In this document: positions 1 through 8,563 of the stretch, one piece after another
Position numbering within the stretch: position 1 is the first letter of the stretch
How the letters are laid out: the number at the start of each line of letters is the position of its first letter
NCBI RefSeq assembly: GCF_001698225.1
Contig: NZ_CP016594.1
Location: 4,464,001 to 4,528,000, forward strand
DNA: 64,000 nucleotides
From: Gordonia terrae
GTDB lineage: Bacteria > Actinomycetota > Actinomycetes > Mycobacteriales > Mycobacteriaceae
Direction: 5' to 3'
Notes under the pieces: generated by a model
Databases searched by the model: none
The model's input: the letters and a program-made list of their open reading frames with translations, nothing else
What the model was told of the DNA's origin: nothing
Made by a program: the position numbers and the translations under genes

Positions 1-1
1 C

Positions 2-1252
2 TGTCTGCGTCAGTTGCGCGACGCACTGCTCGCCCACGGCGACGAACTCCGCGACCTCACGATCGCCGAGGTGGGGTGCCCGTCGTTCCTCACCCACGGC
101 CCGCAGTTCGAGGGACCGGTGACGGATCTCGGCTACTTCGCCGACCTCGCCGAGAGCTACGAGTGGACCAGCGACCTCGGCACCGCGAAGCCGATGGGGC
201 TGAAAAACCACCGCGAACTGCGCTCGGAGGCCGTAGGGGTCGTCGGCGCGATCACCCCGTGGAACTTCCCGCACCAGATCAACTTCGCCAAGATCGGACC
301 CGCGCTCGCCGCCGGGTGCACGGTGGTGCTCAAGCCCGCACCCGACACCCCCTGGTGCGCAGCGCTCGTCGGCAAGGTGGTCGCCGAGGAGACAGACTTC
401 CCGCCGGGCGTCCTCAACATCGTCACCTCGACCGACCACCAGCTCGGCGCTCAGCTCAGCACCGACCCCCGCGTCGACCTTGTCTCGTTCACCGGCTCGA
501 CCGCCACGGGCAAGAAGGTGATGGCAGCCGCCGCCGAGTCACTGAAAAAGGTGTTTCTCGAGCTCGGCGGCAAGTCGGCCTTCATCGTCCTCGACGACGC
601 CGACATCGGATCCGCCTGCGCCATGGCCGCGTTCAACGTCGTCACCCATGCCGGCCAGGGGTGCGCGATCACGACGCGTCTCGTGGTGCCGCGCACCGCA
701 CTCGACGAGGCGATCACCGCGACCCGCGACGCGATGGCAGGGCTGCCCGCCGGGGACCCGACCGACGGCGGCACCATCTGCGGACCGGTCATCTCCGCCC
801 GGCAGCGTCAGCGCATCGAGTCCTACATCGAACTCGCCACCAGCGAGGGGGGCACCATCGAGGTCGGGGGTGGCCGCCCCGCCGACAAACCCGCCGGATT
901 CTTCGTCGAGCCGACCCTGATCTCGGGACTGGACAACTCTGCGCGCGTCGCGCAGGAGGAGATCTTCGGGCCGGTGCTGGTCATCATCCCCCACGACGGC
1001 GACGACGACGCCATCCGCATCGCCAACGACTCGCCGTACGGCCTGTCCGGCATGGTCTACGGAACCGATGAGGAGCGGATCAACAAGGTGGTCAACGGAG
1101 TACGCACCGGGACGATTGGCGTCAACGGCGGCATCTGGTATTCCGCCGACGTCCCGTTCGGCGGTTTCAAACAGTCCGGCATCGGCCGCGAGATGGGCGT
1201 CGCCGGTTTCGAGGAGTACCTGGAGACCAAGGCCGTCGCCCGCCCCGCATGA
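2..1252 (+). CDS. Aldehyde dehydrogenase family protein (5' truncated by window edge)
   Basis: This is an NAD(P)-dependent aldehyde dehydrogenase that oxidises an aldehyde to a carboxylic acid in the cytoplasm. The frame is open to the left window edge, so the first several dozen residues lie outside. Numbering from the TTG at 14, visible motifs are TPWNFP at 81-86 (cofactor binding), FTGSTATGK near 159-167, general base Glu183 in LELGG, catalytic Cys217 in GQGC and EEIFGP at 315-320. It is followed, after a palindromic repeat element, by an SDR, a beta-hydroxyacid dehydrogenase and a CMD-like gene on the same strand, which suggests one degradative pathway. The substrate cannot be read from the sequence. 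Confidence 0.93.
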   Translation, partial: CLRQLRDALLAHGDELRDLTIAEVGCPSFLTHGPQFEGPVTDLGYFADLAESYEWTSDLGTAKPMGLKNHRELRSEAVGVVGAITPWNFPHQINFAKIGPALAAGCTVVLKPAPDTPWCAALVGKVVAEETDFPPGVLNIVTSTDHQLGAQLSTDPRVDLVSFTGSTATGKKVMAAAAESLKKVFLELGGKSAFIVLDDADIGSACAMAAFNVVTHAGQGCAITTRLVVPRTALDEAITATRDAMAGLPAGDPTDGGTICGPVISARQRQRIESYIELATSEGGTIEVGGGRPADKPAGFFVEPTLISGLDNSARVAQEEIFGPVLVIIPHDGDDDAIRIANDSPYGLSGMVYGTDEERINKVVNGVRTGTIGVNGGIWYSADVPFGGFKQSGIGREMGVAGFEEYLETKAVARPA

Positions 1253-1380
1253 CCCTTCGAGGCTCGTCGACCTCGACGCGCTCCTTCGTCGCTTGCTCGG
1301 CCCGGCGGCTATCGCTCCTCGCACCTCAGGGAGCAGATTCCACCGCTCCCTGAGGTGCGAGCGCAGCGAGCCACGAAGGG
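1253..1380. repeat. Composite palindromic repeat element
   Basis: The element begins right after the TGA of the aldehyde dehydrogenase. Outer arms CCCTTCGAGGCTCG (1253-1266) and CGAGCCACGAAGGG (1367-1380) are nearly complementary. Inner arms CGCACCTCAGGGAGC (1320-1334) and GCTCCCTGAGGTGCG (1345-1359) are perfectly complementary over 15 bp with a 10-nt loop. The same words recur at 10653-10989 and 27959-28003, so this is a dispersed REP/BIME-like family. It may fold in the transcript and act as a terminator or mRNA stabiliser; that role is inferred. Confidence 0.75.
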
Positions 1381-1410
1381 CCAGCCATCAACCACACAGA
1401 AAGCAGGACA

Positions 1411-2151
1411 ATGAGTTCCAAGCGTTTCGAGAACAAGACCATCATCGTCACCGGCGCGGCCGGCGGGATCGGTGAGGCGTACGCACGTGCGCTCGCCGCG
1501 GAAGGCGCGAACGTCGTGGTCGCCGACCTCGCCGACGAGAAGGGCAAACTGGTCGCCGCCGACATCGGTGGGCTCTACGTCAGCACCGATGTCGCCGACG
1601 AGGATTCGGCGAAGGCGCTCGCCGCCGCCACCGTCGAGGCCTACGGTTCTATCGACGGTCTGGTGAACAACGCCGCGATCTACGGCGGGATGAAGCTCGA
1701 CTTCCTCATCACCGTGCCCTGGGACTACTACAAGAAGTTCATGAGCGTGAACCTCGACGGCGCGCTCAACGTGACCCGCGCGGTCTTTCCGCACATGACC
1801 AACGGCGGTGGCGCCATCGTCAACCAGTCCTCGACCGCCGCATGGCTGTACAGCGGTTTCTACGGTCTGGCCAAGGTCGGGGTGAACGGTCTGACCCAGC
1901 AGCTCGCCACCGAGCTCGGCGGGCAGAACATCCGTGTCAACGCGATCGCCCCCGGCCCCATCGACACCGAGGCCACCCGGACCACGACGCCCAAGGAGAT
2001 GGTGGCCGACATCGTGAACCGGCTGCCGCTGAAGCGTTTCGGCACCCCCGAGGACCTCGTCGGCATGTGCCTGTTCCTGCTGTCCGACGAGGCCGGATGG
2101 ATCACCGGCCAGATCTTCAACGTCGACGGCGGCCAGGTCATCCGCTCATGA
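1411..2151 (+). CDS. SDR family NAD(P)-dependent oxidoreductase
   Basis: This is a classical short-chain dehydrogenase/reductase of 246 residues, the usual family length, interconverting an alcohol and a ketone. The Rossmann motif TGAAGGIG lies at 14-21, NNAA near 86, Ser140/141 in the active-site strand, and the catalytic pair is Tyr151 and Lys155 (YGLAK). The C-terminus has the usual GWITGQIFNVDGG segment. The ATG at 1411 follows a purine-rich AAAGCAGGACA. Its stop overlaps the next start as ATGA, so the two genes are probably translationally coupled. Substrate unknown; neighbours suggest catabolism of a cyclic or branched compound. Confidence 0.93.
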   Translation: MSSKRFENKTIIVTGAAGGIGEAYARALAAEGANVVVADLADEKGKLVAADIGGLYVSTDVADEDSAKALAAATVEAYGSIDGLVNNAAIYGGMKLDFLITVPWDYYKKFMSVNLDGALNVTRAVFPHMTNGGGAIVNQSSTAAWLYSGFYGLAKVGVNGLTQQLATELGGQNIRVNAIAPGPIDTEATRTTTPKEMVADIVNRLPLKRFGTPEDLVGMCLFLLSDEAGWITGQIFNVDGGQVIRS

Positions 2152-3029
2152 GTGAGTCGTCCCCCGTCCGTCTGGGGTATGTCGGACTCGGCAACATCGG
2201 TGGGCCGATGGCCGGGAGTCTGGCCGCCTGGGCCGGCGGGCTGACGGTGTTCGACCTGTCGTCCGAGGCCATCACGAAGGTCGTCGAGAAGGGCGCCACC
2301 GCTGCGGAATCGCTCGCCGACCTCGCCGCGTCGGCCGACATCATCGGGATCTGCGTCCTCGACGACGCCCAGGTGCGTTCGGTGGTTGCCGGGCCGGACG
2401 GCCTGCTGACGACAGCGCGACCGGGCACCGTCATCACCGTCCATTCGACGATCGCGCCGGAGACCGCCGTCGAGCTCGCCGAGCAGTGCGCGGCACGGGA
2501 GGTCACGCTGCTCGACGCCCCGATCTCCGGTGGCGCGATGGGAGCGGCGTCGGGCCGGCTCGCAATCATGGTGGGCGGACCGCGAGACGCGTACGAGAAG
2601 CTGAAGGAACCGTTCGCGCTCACCGCCGACATGCTCGTCCATGCGGGTCCCGAGGTCGGCGCGGGCACCCGGATGAAGCTGGCCCGCAACCTGCTTCACT
2701 TCATCTCGTTCACCGCGACCACCGAGGCCGCGCGCCTGGCCGAGGCCGCCGGTATCGACATCACCAAACTCGGCAAGGTGGTCCGCCATTCCGACGCCGT
2801 GACCGGCGGGGCGGGGGCGATCATGTTGCGCGACACCACTGCGGCCGTTGCGGCCGACGATCCCTGGTACGGCATCCTCACCGGAGTTCGTACCCTGGGT
2901 GAGAAGGACCTGACGCTCGCCCTTGCTCTCGGCGAGGAACTCGGCGTCGAGCTGCCACTCGGGCAGCTCGCGTTGCGGAACCTGGCCGCGGGGCTCGGTG
3001 TCCCCCACCTCGAAGGAGAACCGGCATGA
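2148..3029 (+). CDS. NAD(P)-dependent 3-hydroxyisobutyrate dehydrogenase family oxidoreductase
   Basis: This is a beta-hydroxyacid dehydrogenase family enzyme of 293 residues. The N-terminal Rossmann motif GLGNIGGPMA is followed by the substrate-binding signature DAPISGGAMGA and the conserved catalytic Lys177 in GTRMKLARNLL; the all-alpha C-terminal domain follows. The ATG at 2148 overlaps the SDR stop (ATGA). An open frame extends upstream to 1842 but is antisense-free shadow of the SDR, so it was not used. The enzyme probably oxidises a 3-hydroxyacid intermediate in the same pathway as the flanking genes. Confidence 0.9.
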   Translation: MSESSPVRLGYVGLGNIGGPMAGSLAAWAGGLTVFDLSSEAITKVVEKGATAAESLADLAASADIIGICVLDDAQVRSVVAGPDGLLTTARPGTVITVHSTIAPETAVELAEQCAAREVTLLDAPISGGAMGAASGRLAIMVGGPRDAYEKLKEPFALTADMLVHAGPEVGAGTRMKLARNLLHFISFTATTEAARLAEAAGIDITKLGKVVRHSDAVTGGAGAIMLRDTTAAVAADDPWYGILTGVRTLGEKDLTLALALGEELGVELPLGQLALRNLAAGLGVPHLEGEPA

Positions 3030-3415
3030 CCCGATCCAACATCTCCGACGATGCACCCGACGAGGCACGCAGACGCGGTCTCGCCAAGATGTCCGAGGTG
3101 TACGGCTGGGAGGTGAGCGACGGCCCGGGTGACTACTTCGCGCACACCGCCGACCAGGTGTTCGGCAACGTGTGGGCCCGGGACGGCCTCACGAACCGAG
3201 ACCGCCGGTTGCTCCTGCTCGGGGCGCTCGCCGCGAGCAACAACATCGACGTCGCCGAGATCCAGGCCGGTGCCGCCCTCGGGAACGGGGAGCTCACGCC
3301 CGAGCAGCTCGAGGAGATCAGTCTCTTCCTCTGCTATTACGTCGGCTGGCCGCAGGGCACCAAGATGCACTTCATGTTCGGCGAGGTGATCAAGCAGCAC
3401 CGGAAGAAGAAGTGA
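3026..3415 (+). CDS. Carboxymuconolactone decarboxylase (CMD) family protein
   Basis: A 129-residue protein that matches the small all-helical CMD/AhpD fold by length and by the pattern of Arg/Leu-rich helices (RDRRLLLLGALAA) followed by a second helix pair ending in GTKMHFMFGEV. It lacks the CxxC redox pair of AhpD-type members, so a decarboxylase or lactone-handling role is more likely than a peroxidase role. The start overlaps the preceding stop (ATGA). The last residues are a run of basic amino acids. The exact reaction is not deducible. Confidence 0.8.
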   Translation: MTRSNISDDAPDEARRRGLAKMSEVYGWEVSDGPGDYFAHTADQVFGNVWARDGLTNRDRRLLLLGALAASNNIDVAEIQAGAALGNGELTPEQLEEISLFLCYYVGWPQGTKMHFMFGEVIKQHRKKK

Positions 3416-3423
3416 GCCGACTC

Positions 3424-4752
3424 ATGCGTTTTCGTGTTCTGGGCGGCGGCAACGGATGTTCGTTGCTGAGCGCCTCACCCCTGCCCGACCTCGTCGCCGC
3501 CGGATACACCGACACCGAGTACGCGGCGTCCGGGACCGCCGACTCGGTCGTCGGCGAGACCGGCGCGCCGGCCGCCGGGTTCACGACCCGGATCGTCGTC
3601 CGTCGACCCGCGGACGCCGCGGCGTTCAGCGGCTGTGTCGTCGTCGAGTGGCTGAACGTCAGCAGTGGTGCCGACGCCGCACCCGAATACTCCTATGTGG
3701 CTGCCGAACTCGTTCGCGCCGGGCACGCATGGGTGGGCGTGTCGGCGCAGTACGTCGGCGTCGAGGGCGGGGCGGGTTCGGTCGGTGTGGACACCGGTGC
3801 CCCGCAGAGCCTGGCCACGAAGGACCCGGAACGGTATGCGGGCCTACGGCACCCCGGTGATGCGTACTGCTACGACATCTTCAGTTCAGTCGGGCGGGCC
3901 GTTCGCGAGACCGCCGCCGGCGGCCACCCGCTAGAGGATCTGCCGGTCTCCACCGTGCTCGCGGTCGGCGAGTCGCAATCGGCGATGGCTCTGACGACCT
4001 ATGTCAACATCATCGGCCCGGATGCGGCGCCCTTCGACGGATACCTCATCCACAGCCGTGCGGCCGCCGGACTGCCCGCAGGCGCAGTCGGTTCAGGAGT
4101 AGACGTGGCGACCGTCTTCGACTGCGAACCCACCACGATCCGCACCGACCTGGACGCACCGGTCTTCGTGGTGCAGACCGAGACCGACGTCCTGACCAAT
4201 TTCCGCTATCACGCCGTGCGGCAACCGGACTCCGATCGGCTCCGCGTGTGGGAGATGGCGGGCACGGCCCACGCCGATCTCCACCAGGTCGGCGACTTCG
4301 AGGAATTCCTCGGCTGCCCCGACCCCGTCAACCGGGGCCAGCAGCGGTTCGTCCTGCGATCGGCGTTGCGACACCTTCGGTCCTGGGCCGAAGGGGGCGA
4401 TCCGCCTCCGGTGGCCGAACCACTGGCTCTCCGGGATGCCGGCGGCATCGACCCCGTCTTCGAGCTCGACGACATGGGCAATGTCCGGGGCGGGGTTCGC
4501 ACACCATGTGTCGACGCGCCGACCCAGGTCCTCAGCGGGATCGTCGCCGACCCGGTCTCCCGGATCTGTCTGTTGTTCGGAACGACGTCACCGGTGCCCG
4601 CCGCCGATCTGGTGGCGCGGTATGGGACGCGCGATGAGTACGAGAAGCACTACCGGAATGCAGCCGACGCCGCGATCGCGGGCGGATTCGTGCTCACCGA
4701 GGACCGCGACGAGCTGCTCGCCGACGCCCATCCGGAACTGATCCCGGACTGA
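3424..4752 (+). CDS. Alpha/beta hydrolase domain-containing protein
   Basis: A 442-residue hydrolase of the family with a long alpha/beta hydrolase domain. The nucleophile elbow is GESQS with Ser184; the upstream segment VEWLNVSSG and GHAWVGVSAQ are characteristic of this family, and a His in GTAHADLHQ is a candidate catalytic base. The ATG at 3424 sits 13 nt after a GAAGAAGAAG stretch; a GTG at 3412 that overlaps the CMD stop is an alternative start. It closes the catabolic gene run and may open an ester or lactone. No signal peptide is visible. Confidence 0.85.
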   Translation: MRFRVLGGGNGCSLLSASPLPDLVAAGYTDTEYAASGTADSVVGETGAPAAGFTTRIVVRRPADAAAFSGCVVVEWLNVSSGADAAPEYSYVAAELVRAGHAWVGVSAQYVGVEGGAGSVGVDTGAPQSLATKDPERYAGLRHPGDAYCYDIFSSVGRAVRETAAGGHPLEDLPVSTVLAVGESQSAMALTTYVNIIGPDAAPFDGYLIHSRAAAGLPAGAVGSGVDVATVFDCEPTTIRTDLDAPVFVVQTETDVLTNFRYHAVRQPDSDRLRVWEMAGTAHADLHQVGDFEEFLGCPDPVNRGQQRFVLRSALRHLRSWAEGGDPPPVAEPLALRDAGGIDPVFELDDMGNVRGGVRTPCVDAPTQVLSGIVADPVSRICLLFGTTSPVPAADLVARYGTRDEYEKHYRNAADAAIAGGFVLTEDRDELLADAHPELIPD

Positions 4753-4888
4753 ACCCGAACCGGCCGTCCGCCGATCACTCTCGGCGCGCGGCGGTTTGAA
4801 AATCACCATGACTCCAACGGTGCCGACGGGGTCGAGTTCTCAGTAGCGTTCCAGAAGTCCTGCCAGCCCCTCTCCCAGGCGGATTTCG

Positions 4889-5764
4889 ATGACTCTAGAA
4901 CTCACGACACCGGTCGGTGTCGCATCCGGCCCGTCCGCGGCCGGGCCCGTCGACGTGCCGTCCGACGGCCTGGCGGCACGGACGCGTCGGCGACGGCTCA
5001 CCCGTCACGCCGCGACTCGCACACTGCGCCAGTCCATCGGGCTGATCCTGGTAGTCGTCATCTGGCAGCTCGGTGCGCGCGGATGGCTCGGTGCGACCAC
5101 TCCCGCGCCCACCGAGGTGGTCGAGGCGGGGTGGGACCTGATCAGCACCGGTGAACTCTGGACCCACCTGGCCGCGTCGGGACGTCGCGTCGCGATCGGG
5201 CTGGCGATCGGAATCGCCATCGGCGCGGTACTGGGCGCGGCCGCCGGACTTTTCAAGGTGGCCGAGGACCTCGTCAATGCACCGGTCCAGGTGCTGCGGA
5301 TGATGCCCGCCGTCGCCCTCGTCCCGGTCTTCATCATCTGGTTCGGGATCGGCGACTCGTTCAAGATCGCCTTGATCATCGTCGCCCCGATCTTCCCCAT
5401 CTATCTCAACTTTCTCGCCGGGATCCGGGGAGTGGACCAAAAGCTCGTCGAAGCCGCCGAATCGCTGGAACTGACGCGCTTCGAACTCGTTCGATACGTC
5501 GTCCTACCGGGCGCACTGCCGCAGATCTTCGTCGGTCTGCGGCAGGCACTCGGCATCGGCTGGCTCGTCCTAGTCGTCGCCGAGATGCAGACCACTCCAG
5601 TCGGTTTGGGCTTCCTTATGAACGACGCCAAGGAGTACCTCCGGACCGATCAGATCTTCCTGGTCCTGGTCATCTATGCGGTACTCGGACTGCTCACCGA
5701 CATCGCCGTGCGGCTACTCGAGCGCCGATTCCTGTCGTGGCGCAACGGATTCGAGGGAAGGTGA
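4889..5764 (+). CDS. ABC transporter permease, sulfonate/nitrate/taurine (SsuC/TauC) type
   Basis: The inner-membrane permease of an uptake ABC transporter, 291 residues with a basic N-terminal tail (TRRRRLTRH) and about six hydrophobic segments. The EAA-type loop that docks the ATPase is seen in VEAAESLELTRFELVRYVVLPGALPQ, split here across residues 190-215. It is 6 nt upstream of its ATPase. Together with the lipoprotein at 8564 it forms a complete importer. Sulfonate or sulfone uptake is inferred from the family and from the flavin monooxygenase downstream. Confidence 0.9.
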   Translation: MTLELTTPVGVASGPSAAGPVDVPSDGLAARTRRRRLTRHAATRTLRQSIGLILVVVIWQLGARGWLGATTPAPTEVVEAGWDLISTGELWTHLAASGRRVAIGLAIGIAIGAVLGAAAGLFKVAEDLVNAPVQVLRMMPAVALVPVFIIWFGIGDSFKIALIIVAPIFPIYLNFLAGIRGVDQKLVEAAESLELTRFELVRYVVLPGALPQIFVGLRQALGIGWLVLVVAEMQTTPVGLGFLMNDAKEYLRTDQIFLVLVIYAVLGLLTDIAVRLLERRFLSWRNGFEGR

Positions 5765-5770
5765 GGTGAG

Positions 5771-6550
5771 ATGACGGAGAATCGCATCGACGGCGTCCGA
5801 GTCACCGGGGCCGCACGGGAATTCGACGGTCGGCGAGTGCTCGACCGCGTCGATCTGACCATCGAACGGGGCGAATTCGTCGCATTGCTCGGCGCGAGCG
5901 GTTCCGGGAAGAGCACGCTGCTCCGCGGTATCGGCGGTCTCGACCGCGGCTTCACCGGAACGATCGAGGCGCCCTCGGCGAAGGCGATCGTCTTCCAAGA
6001 ACATCGGCTCATGCCGTGGATGTCGGTGTGGCGCAACGTTGCCCTCGGGTTACGGGGCGGCGACACCGAGGCCCGCGCTCTGCGAGCACTCGACGAGGTG
6101 GGGCTCGCGGCCAAGTCCGACGCCTGGCCGTCCACCCTCTCGGGTGGCGAAGCCCAACGCACCGCGCTCGCACGGGCACTCGTCCGGGAGCCCGACCTGC
6201 TGCTGCTCGACGAACCCTTCGGCGCGCTCGACGCCCTCACCCGGATCAACGCCCAGCGTCTCGTGGCCCGCCTGTGGGAAGCACACCGTCCGGCAACGCT
6301 GCTCGTGACGCACGATGTCGAGGAGGCCCTACTCCTCGCGGATCGCGCGCTGATCCTGCGAGCCGGCCGGATCGCGCAGGACATCATCGTCGATCTGCCA
6401 CGGCCACGCCGGATCACCGACCCCGAGTTCGTAGCCCTCCGTTCGCAACTGCTCGCCGGACTGGGCGTCGGCGGCAGCGACGCCGAATCCAGCGTCCCAA
6501 CAACGACATCCACAGCGACACCGACACCCCGGGAGTTCACCAATGTCTGA
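5771..6550 (+). CDS. ABC transporter ATP-binding protein, SsuB/TauB type
   Basis: The cytoplasmic ATPase of the importer, 259 residues. Walker A GASGSGKS is at 41-48, the Q-loop at FQEHRL (75-80), the signature LSGGEAQR at 123-130 and Walker B LLLLDEP at 143-149, with the switch His in THDVEEA. FQEHRLMPW is typical of nitrate/sulfonate-type ATPases. The last 8 nt overlap the flavoprotein gene, which ties the oxidoreductase to the transporter in one operon. Confidence 0.93.
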   Translation: MTENRIDGVRVTGAAREFDGRRVLDRVDLTIERGEFVALLGASGSGKSTLLRGIGGLDRGFTGTIEAPSAKAIVFQEHRLMPWMSVWRNVALGLRGGDTEARALRALDEVGLAAKSDAWPSTLSGGEAQRTALARALVREPDLLLLDEPFGALDALTRINAQRLVARLWEAHRPATLLVTHDVEEALLLADRALILRAGRIAQDIIVDLPRPRRITDPEFVALRSQLLAGLGVGGSDAESSVPTTTSTATPTPREFTNV

Positions 6551-8168
6551 CGTACTGACCCTGTCCACAGACGTGCTGGTGATCGGCGGCGGCCCCGCTG
6601 CCACCTGGGCCGCCATCCACGCCCGCGACGCCGGAGCCGAGGTGATCCTCGCGGACAAGGGCTACTGCGGCTCATCGGGGACGACGGCCCCGGCCGGGAC
6701 CGGCGTCTGGTACGTCGCTCCGGACCCGGAGAAGCGCTCGGCGGCGAAGGCGAGTCGCGAAGCACTCGGCGGGTATCTCGCAGACCATGCCTGGATGGAC
6801 CGGGTCCTCGACAAGACCTACGCGAACATGCACCGACTGGGCACCGAGGGCCGTTACCCGTTCCCGATCGACGAGCACACCGGGGAACCCATCCGCACCG
6901 GGGTGCAGGGACCGGAGTACATGCGCCGCATGCGCGCGTGGGTCCGACGCCGCGGTGTGCGGATCCTCGATCACTCCCCGGTCCTGGAACTCCTCACCGA
7001 CAGCGAGGGTGCCGTGCGAGGAGCCGCCGGACACCAGCGACAGACCGGCCGCGACTTCCGGGTGTCGGCCGGCTCGGTGGTCGTCGCGACCGGCGGATGC
7101 GCATTCTTGTCCAAGGCTCTGGGCAGCAACGTCGACACCGGCGACGGGGCGCTGATGGCGGCCGAGGTCGGTGCCTCCTTCTCGGGGATGGAGTTCGCCA
7201 ACGCGTACGCGATCGTGCCGAAGGGCTCCACGGTGACCAAGACCGCGTATTACGGGTATGCCACCTTCTTTCACGCCGACGGACGCATCGTCGAGGGTGC
7301 GGGGTCGACGAAGGGGCGGTCGGTGATCGCGCGGACGCTGCTGCAGGAGAAGGTCTACGCGCAGCTCGACCGGGCCGATGAGCGGGTGGCGGCGCAGATG
7401 CGCCAGGGCCAGCCCAACTTCTTCCTGCAGTTCGACCGCCGGGGCATCAACCCGTTCACCGACCGGTTCGAGGTCGACCTGCTCGCCGAGGGCACCGTTC
7501 GCGGAACCGGTGGCATCGACATCGTCGACGCGGACTGCTGGACCGGCGTTCCAGGGCTGTATGCGGCCGGGGATGCCGCCACCCGCGAGCGCATCTGCGG
7601 CGGATTCACCGGCGGGGGCAGCCACAACTCCGCCTGGGCGATGTCGTCGGGCAGCTTCGCCGGTGCGGCCGCGGCACGAGCTGCCCGCGACGCGGGCGGG
7701 GCGGGCCCGCTCGATCGGCTGTCCGGCGCCGGCACCGTCGGATTGGGCACCGCCCGGGGCGGGGTCACGCCCGACGAACTGGTGACCGCCGCACAGGGCG
7801 AGCTCATCCCGTTCGAGAAGAACTACCTGCGTCACGGAGACCGCATGACCCCGGCGCTGAACGCTCTGGACTCGCTGTGGAAGGAGATCGCCGGACCGGC
7901 CTACGGCGCCCGGACACCGGCCGGACGCGTACGCGCACGAGAGGCGGCTGCGATCACCGCCGTCGGACGGTGGATCTACCGGTCCGCGCTCGCCCGCACC
8001 GAATCCCGCGGGATGAGCAAGCGCGCCGACCACCCCGACCTCGACCCGGCACTGGGCGATCACGTCCGCACCGGAGGACTCACCGATGTTTGGGTCGCGA
8101 CACCCGGTTCGACCGCCCGCCGGCCCGACCACCCCGCTCCGCGGCTCGCCGTCGGTGTTCCCGCATGA
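6543..8168 (+). CDS. FAD-dependent oxidoreductase, APS reductase alpha / fumarate reductase flavoprotein-like
   Basis: A 541-residue flavoprotein of the succinate dehydrogenase/fumarate reductase/AprA superfamily. The FAD-binding GGGPAATWAA is at 15-24, followed by the flavin-contacting GSSGTTAPAGTG, VVVATGG near 177-183 and the C-terminal GLYAAGDAA and GGFTGGGSHNS loops. It overlaps the ABC ATPase by 8 nt and its stop overlaps the start of a two-cluster ferredoxin, an arrangement like the AprAB pair. Location inside a sulfonate-type uptake operon suggests a redox step on an imported organosulfur compound. True APS reductase activity is not shown; it could equally be a dehydrogenase of another substrate. 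Confidence 0.85.
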   Translation: MSDVLTLSTDVLVIGGGPAATWAAIHARDAGAEVILADKGYCGSSGTTAPAGTGVWYVAPDPEKRSAAKASREALGGYLADHAWMDRVLDKTYANMHRLGTEGRYPFPIDEHTGEPIRTGVQGPEYMRRMRAWVRRRGVRILDHSPVLELLTDSEGAVRGAAGHQRQTGRDFRVSAGSVVVATGGCAFLSKALGSNVDTGDGALMAAEVGASFSGMEFANAYAIVPKGSTVTKTAYYGYATFFHADGRIVEGAGSTKGRSVIARTLLQEKVYAQLDRADERVAAQMRQGQPNFFLQFDRRGINPFTDRFEVDLLAEGTVRGTGGIDIVDADCWTGVPGLYAAGDAATRERICGGFTGGGSHNSAWAMSSGSFAGAAAARAARDAGGAGPLDRLSGAGTVGLGTARGGVTPDELVTAAQGELIPFEKNYLRHGDRMTPALNALDSLWKEIAGPAYGARTPAGRVRAREAAAITAVGRWIYRSALARTESRGMSKRADHPDLDPALGDHVRTGGLTDVWVATPGSTARRPDHPAPRLAVGVPA

Positions 8169-8515
8169 TCGAGCTCGTCGTCGCGTCGGCGTGTATCGCC
8201 TGCGACAAGTGTGTGAATGCCTGCCCGACCAACGTCTTCGACACCGGGCCCGACGGCGTGCCGACGATCGCCCGGCAATCGGACTGTCAGACATGCTTCA
8301 TGTGTGAGGCGTACTGCCCCACCGATGCTCTCTACGTGAGTCCGGAGTCGTCCCCGCTCGGCGCCGGCGACACCGTGCCGCTCGAGCTGGTCGGCACCTA
8401 TCGGGAACGTCTCGGCTGGGGCAAGGGACGCTCGCCCGGAAGCCTGACCGCGGTCGGACCGCCCATCCCGCACGGAGACCCGCCACCCCGGCTCGTCGAG
8501 CAGCACACCGACTGA
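8165..8515 (+). CDS. 4Fe-4S dicluster ferredoxin (AprB-like partner)
   Basis: A 116-residue iron-sulfur protein. Two canonical cluster motifs are visible: Cys10, 13, 16, 20 (CIACDKCVNACP) and Cys41, 44, 47, 51 (CQTCFMCEAYCP), followed by a Pro-rich tail without cysteines. The ATG at 8165 overlaps the flavoprotein stop (ATGA), so the two subunits are probably made in equal amounts and form an electron-transfer complex. A longer upstream frame exists but overlaps the flavoprotein and has no ferredoxin character. Confidence 0.92.
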   Translation: MIELVVASACIACDKCVNACPTNVFDTGPDGVPTIARQSDCQTCFMCEAYCPTDALYVSPESSPLGAGDTVPLELVGTYRERLGWGKGRSPGSLTAVGPPIPHGDPPPRLVEQHTD

Positions 8516-8563
8516 CCGGCTCACCTCGTTCCCCCGCTCCCAGCTTCACAGAACAGAGAAACC

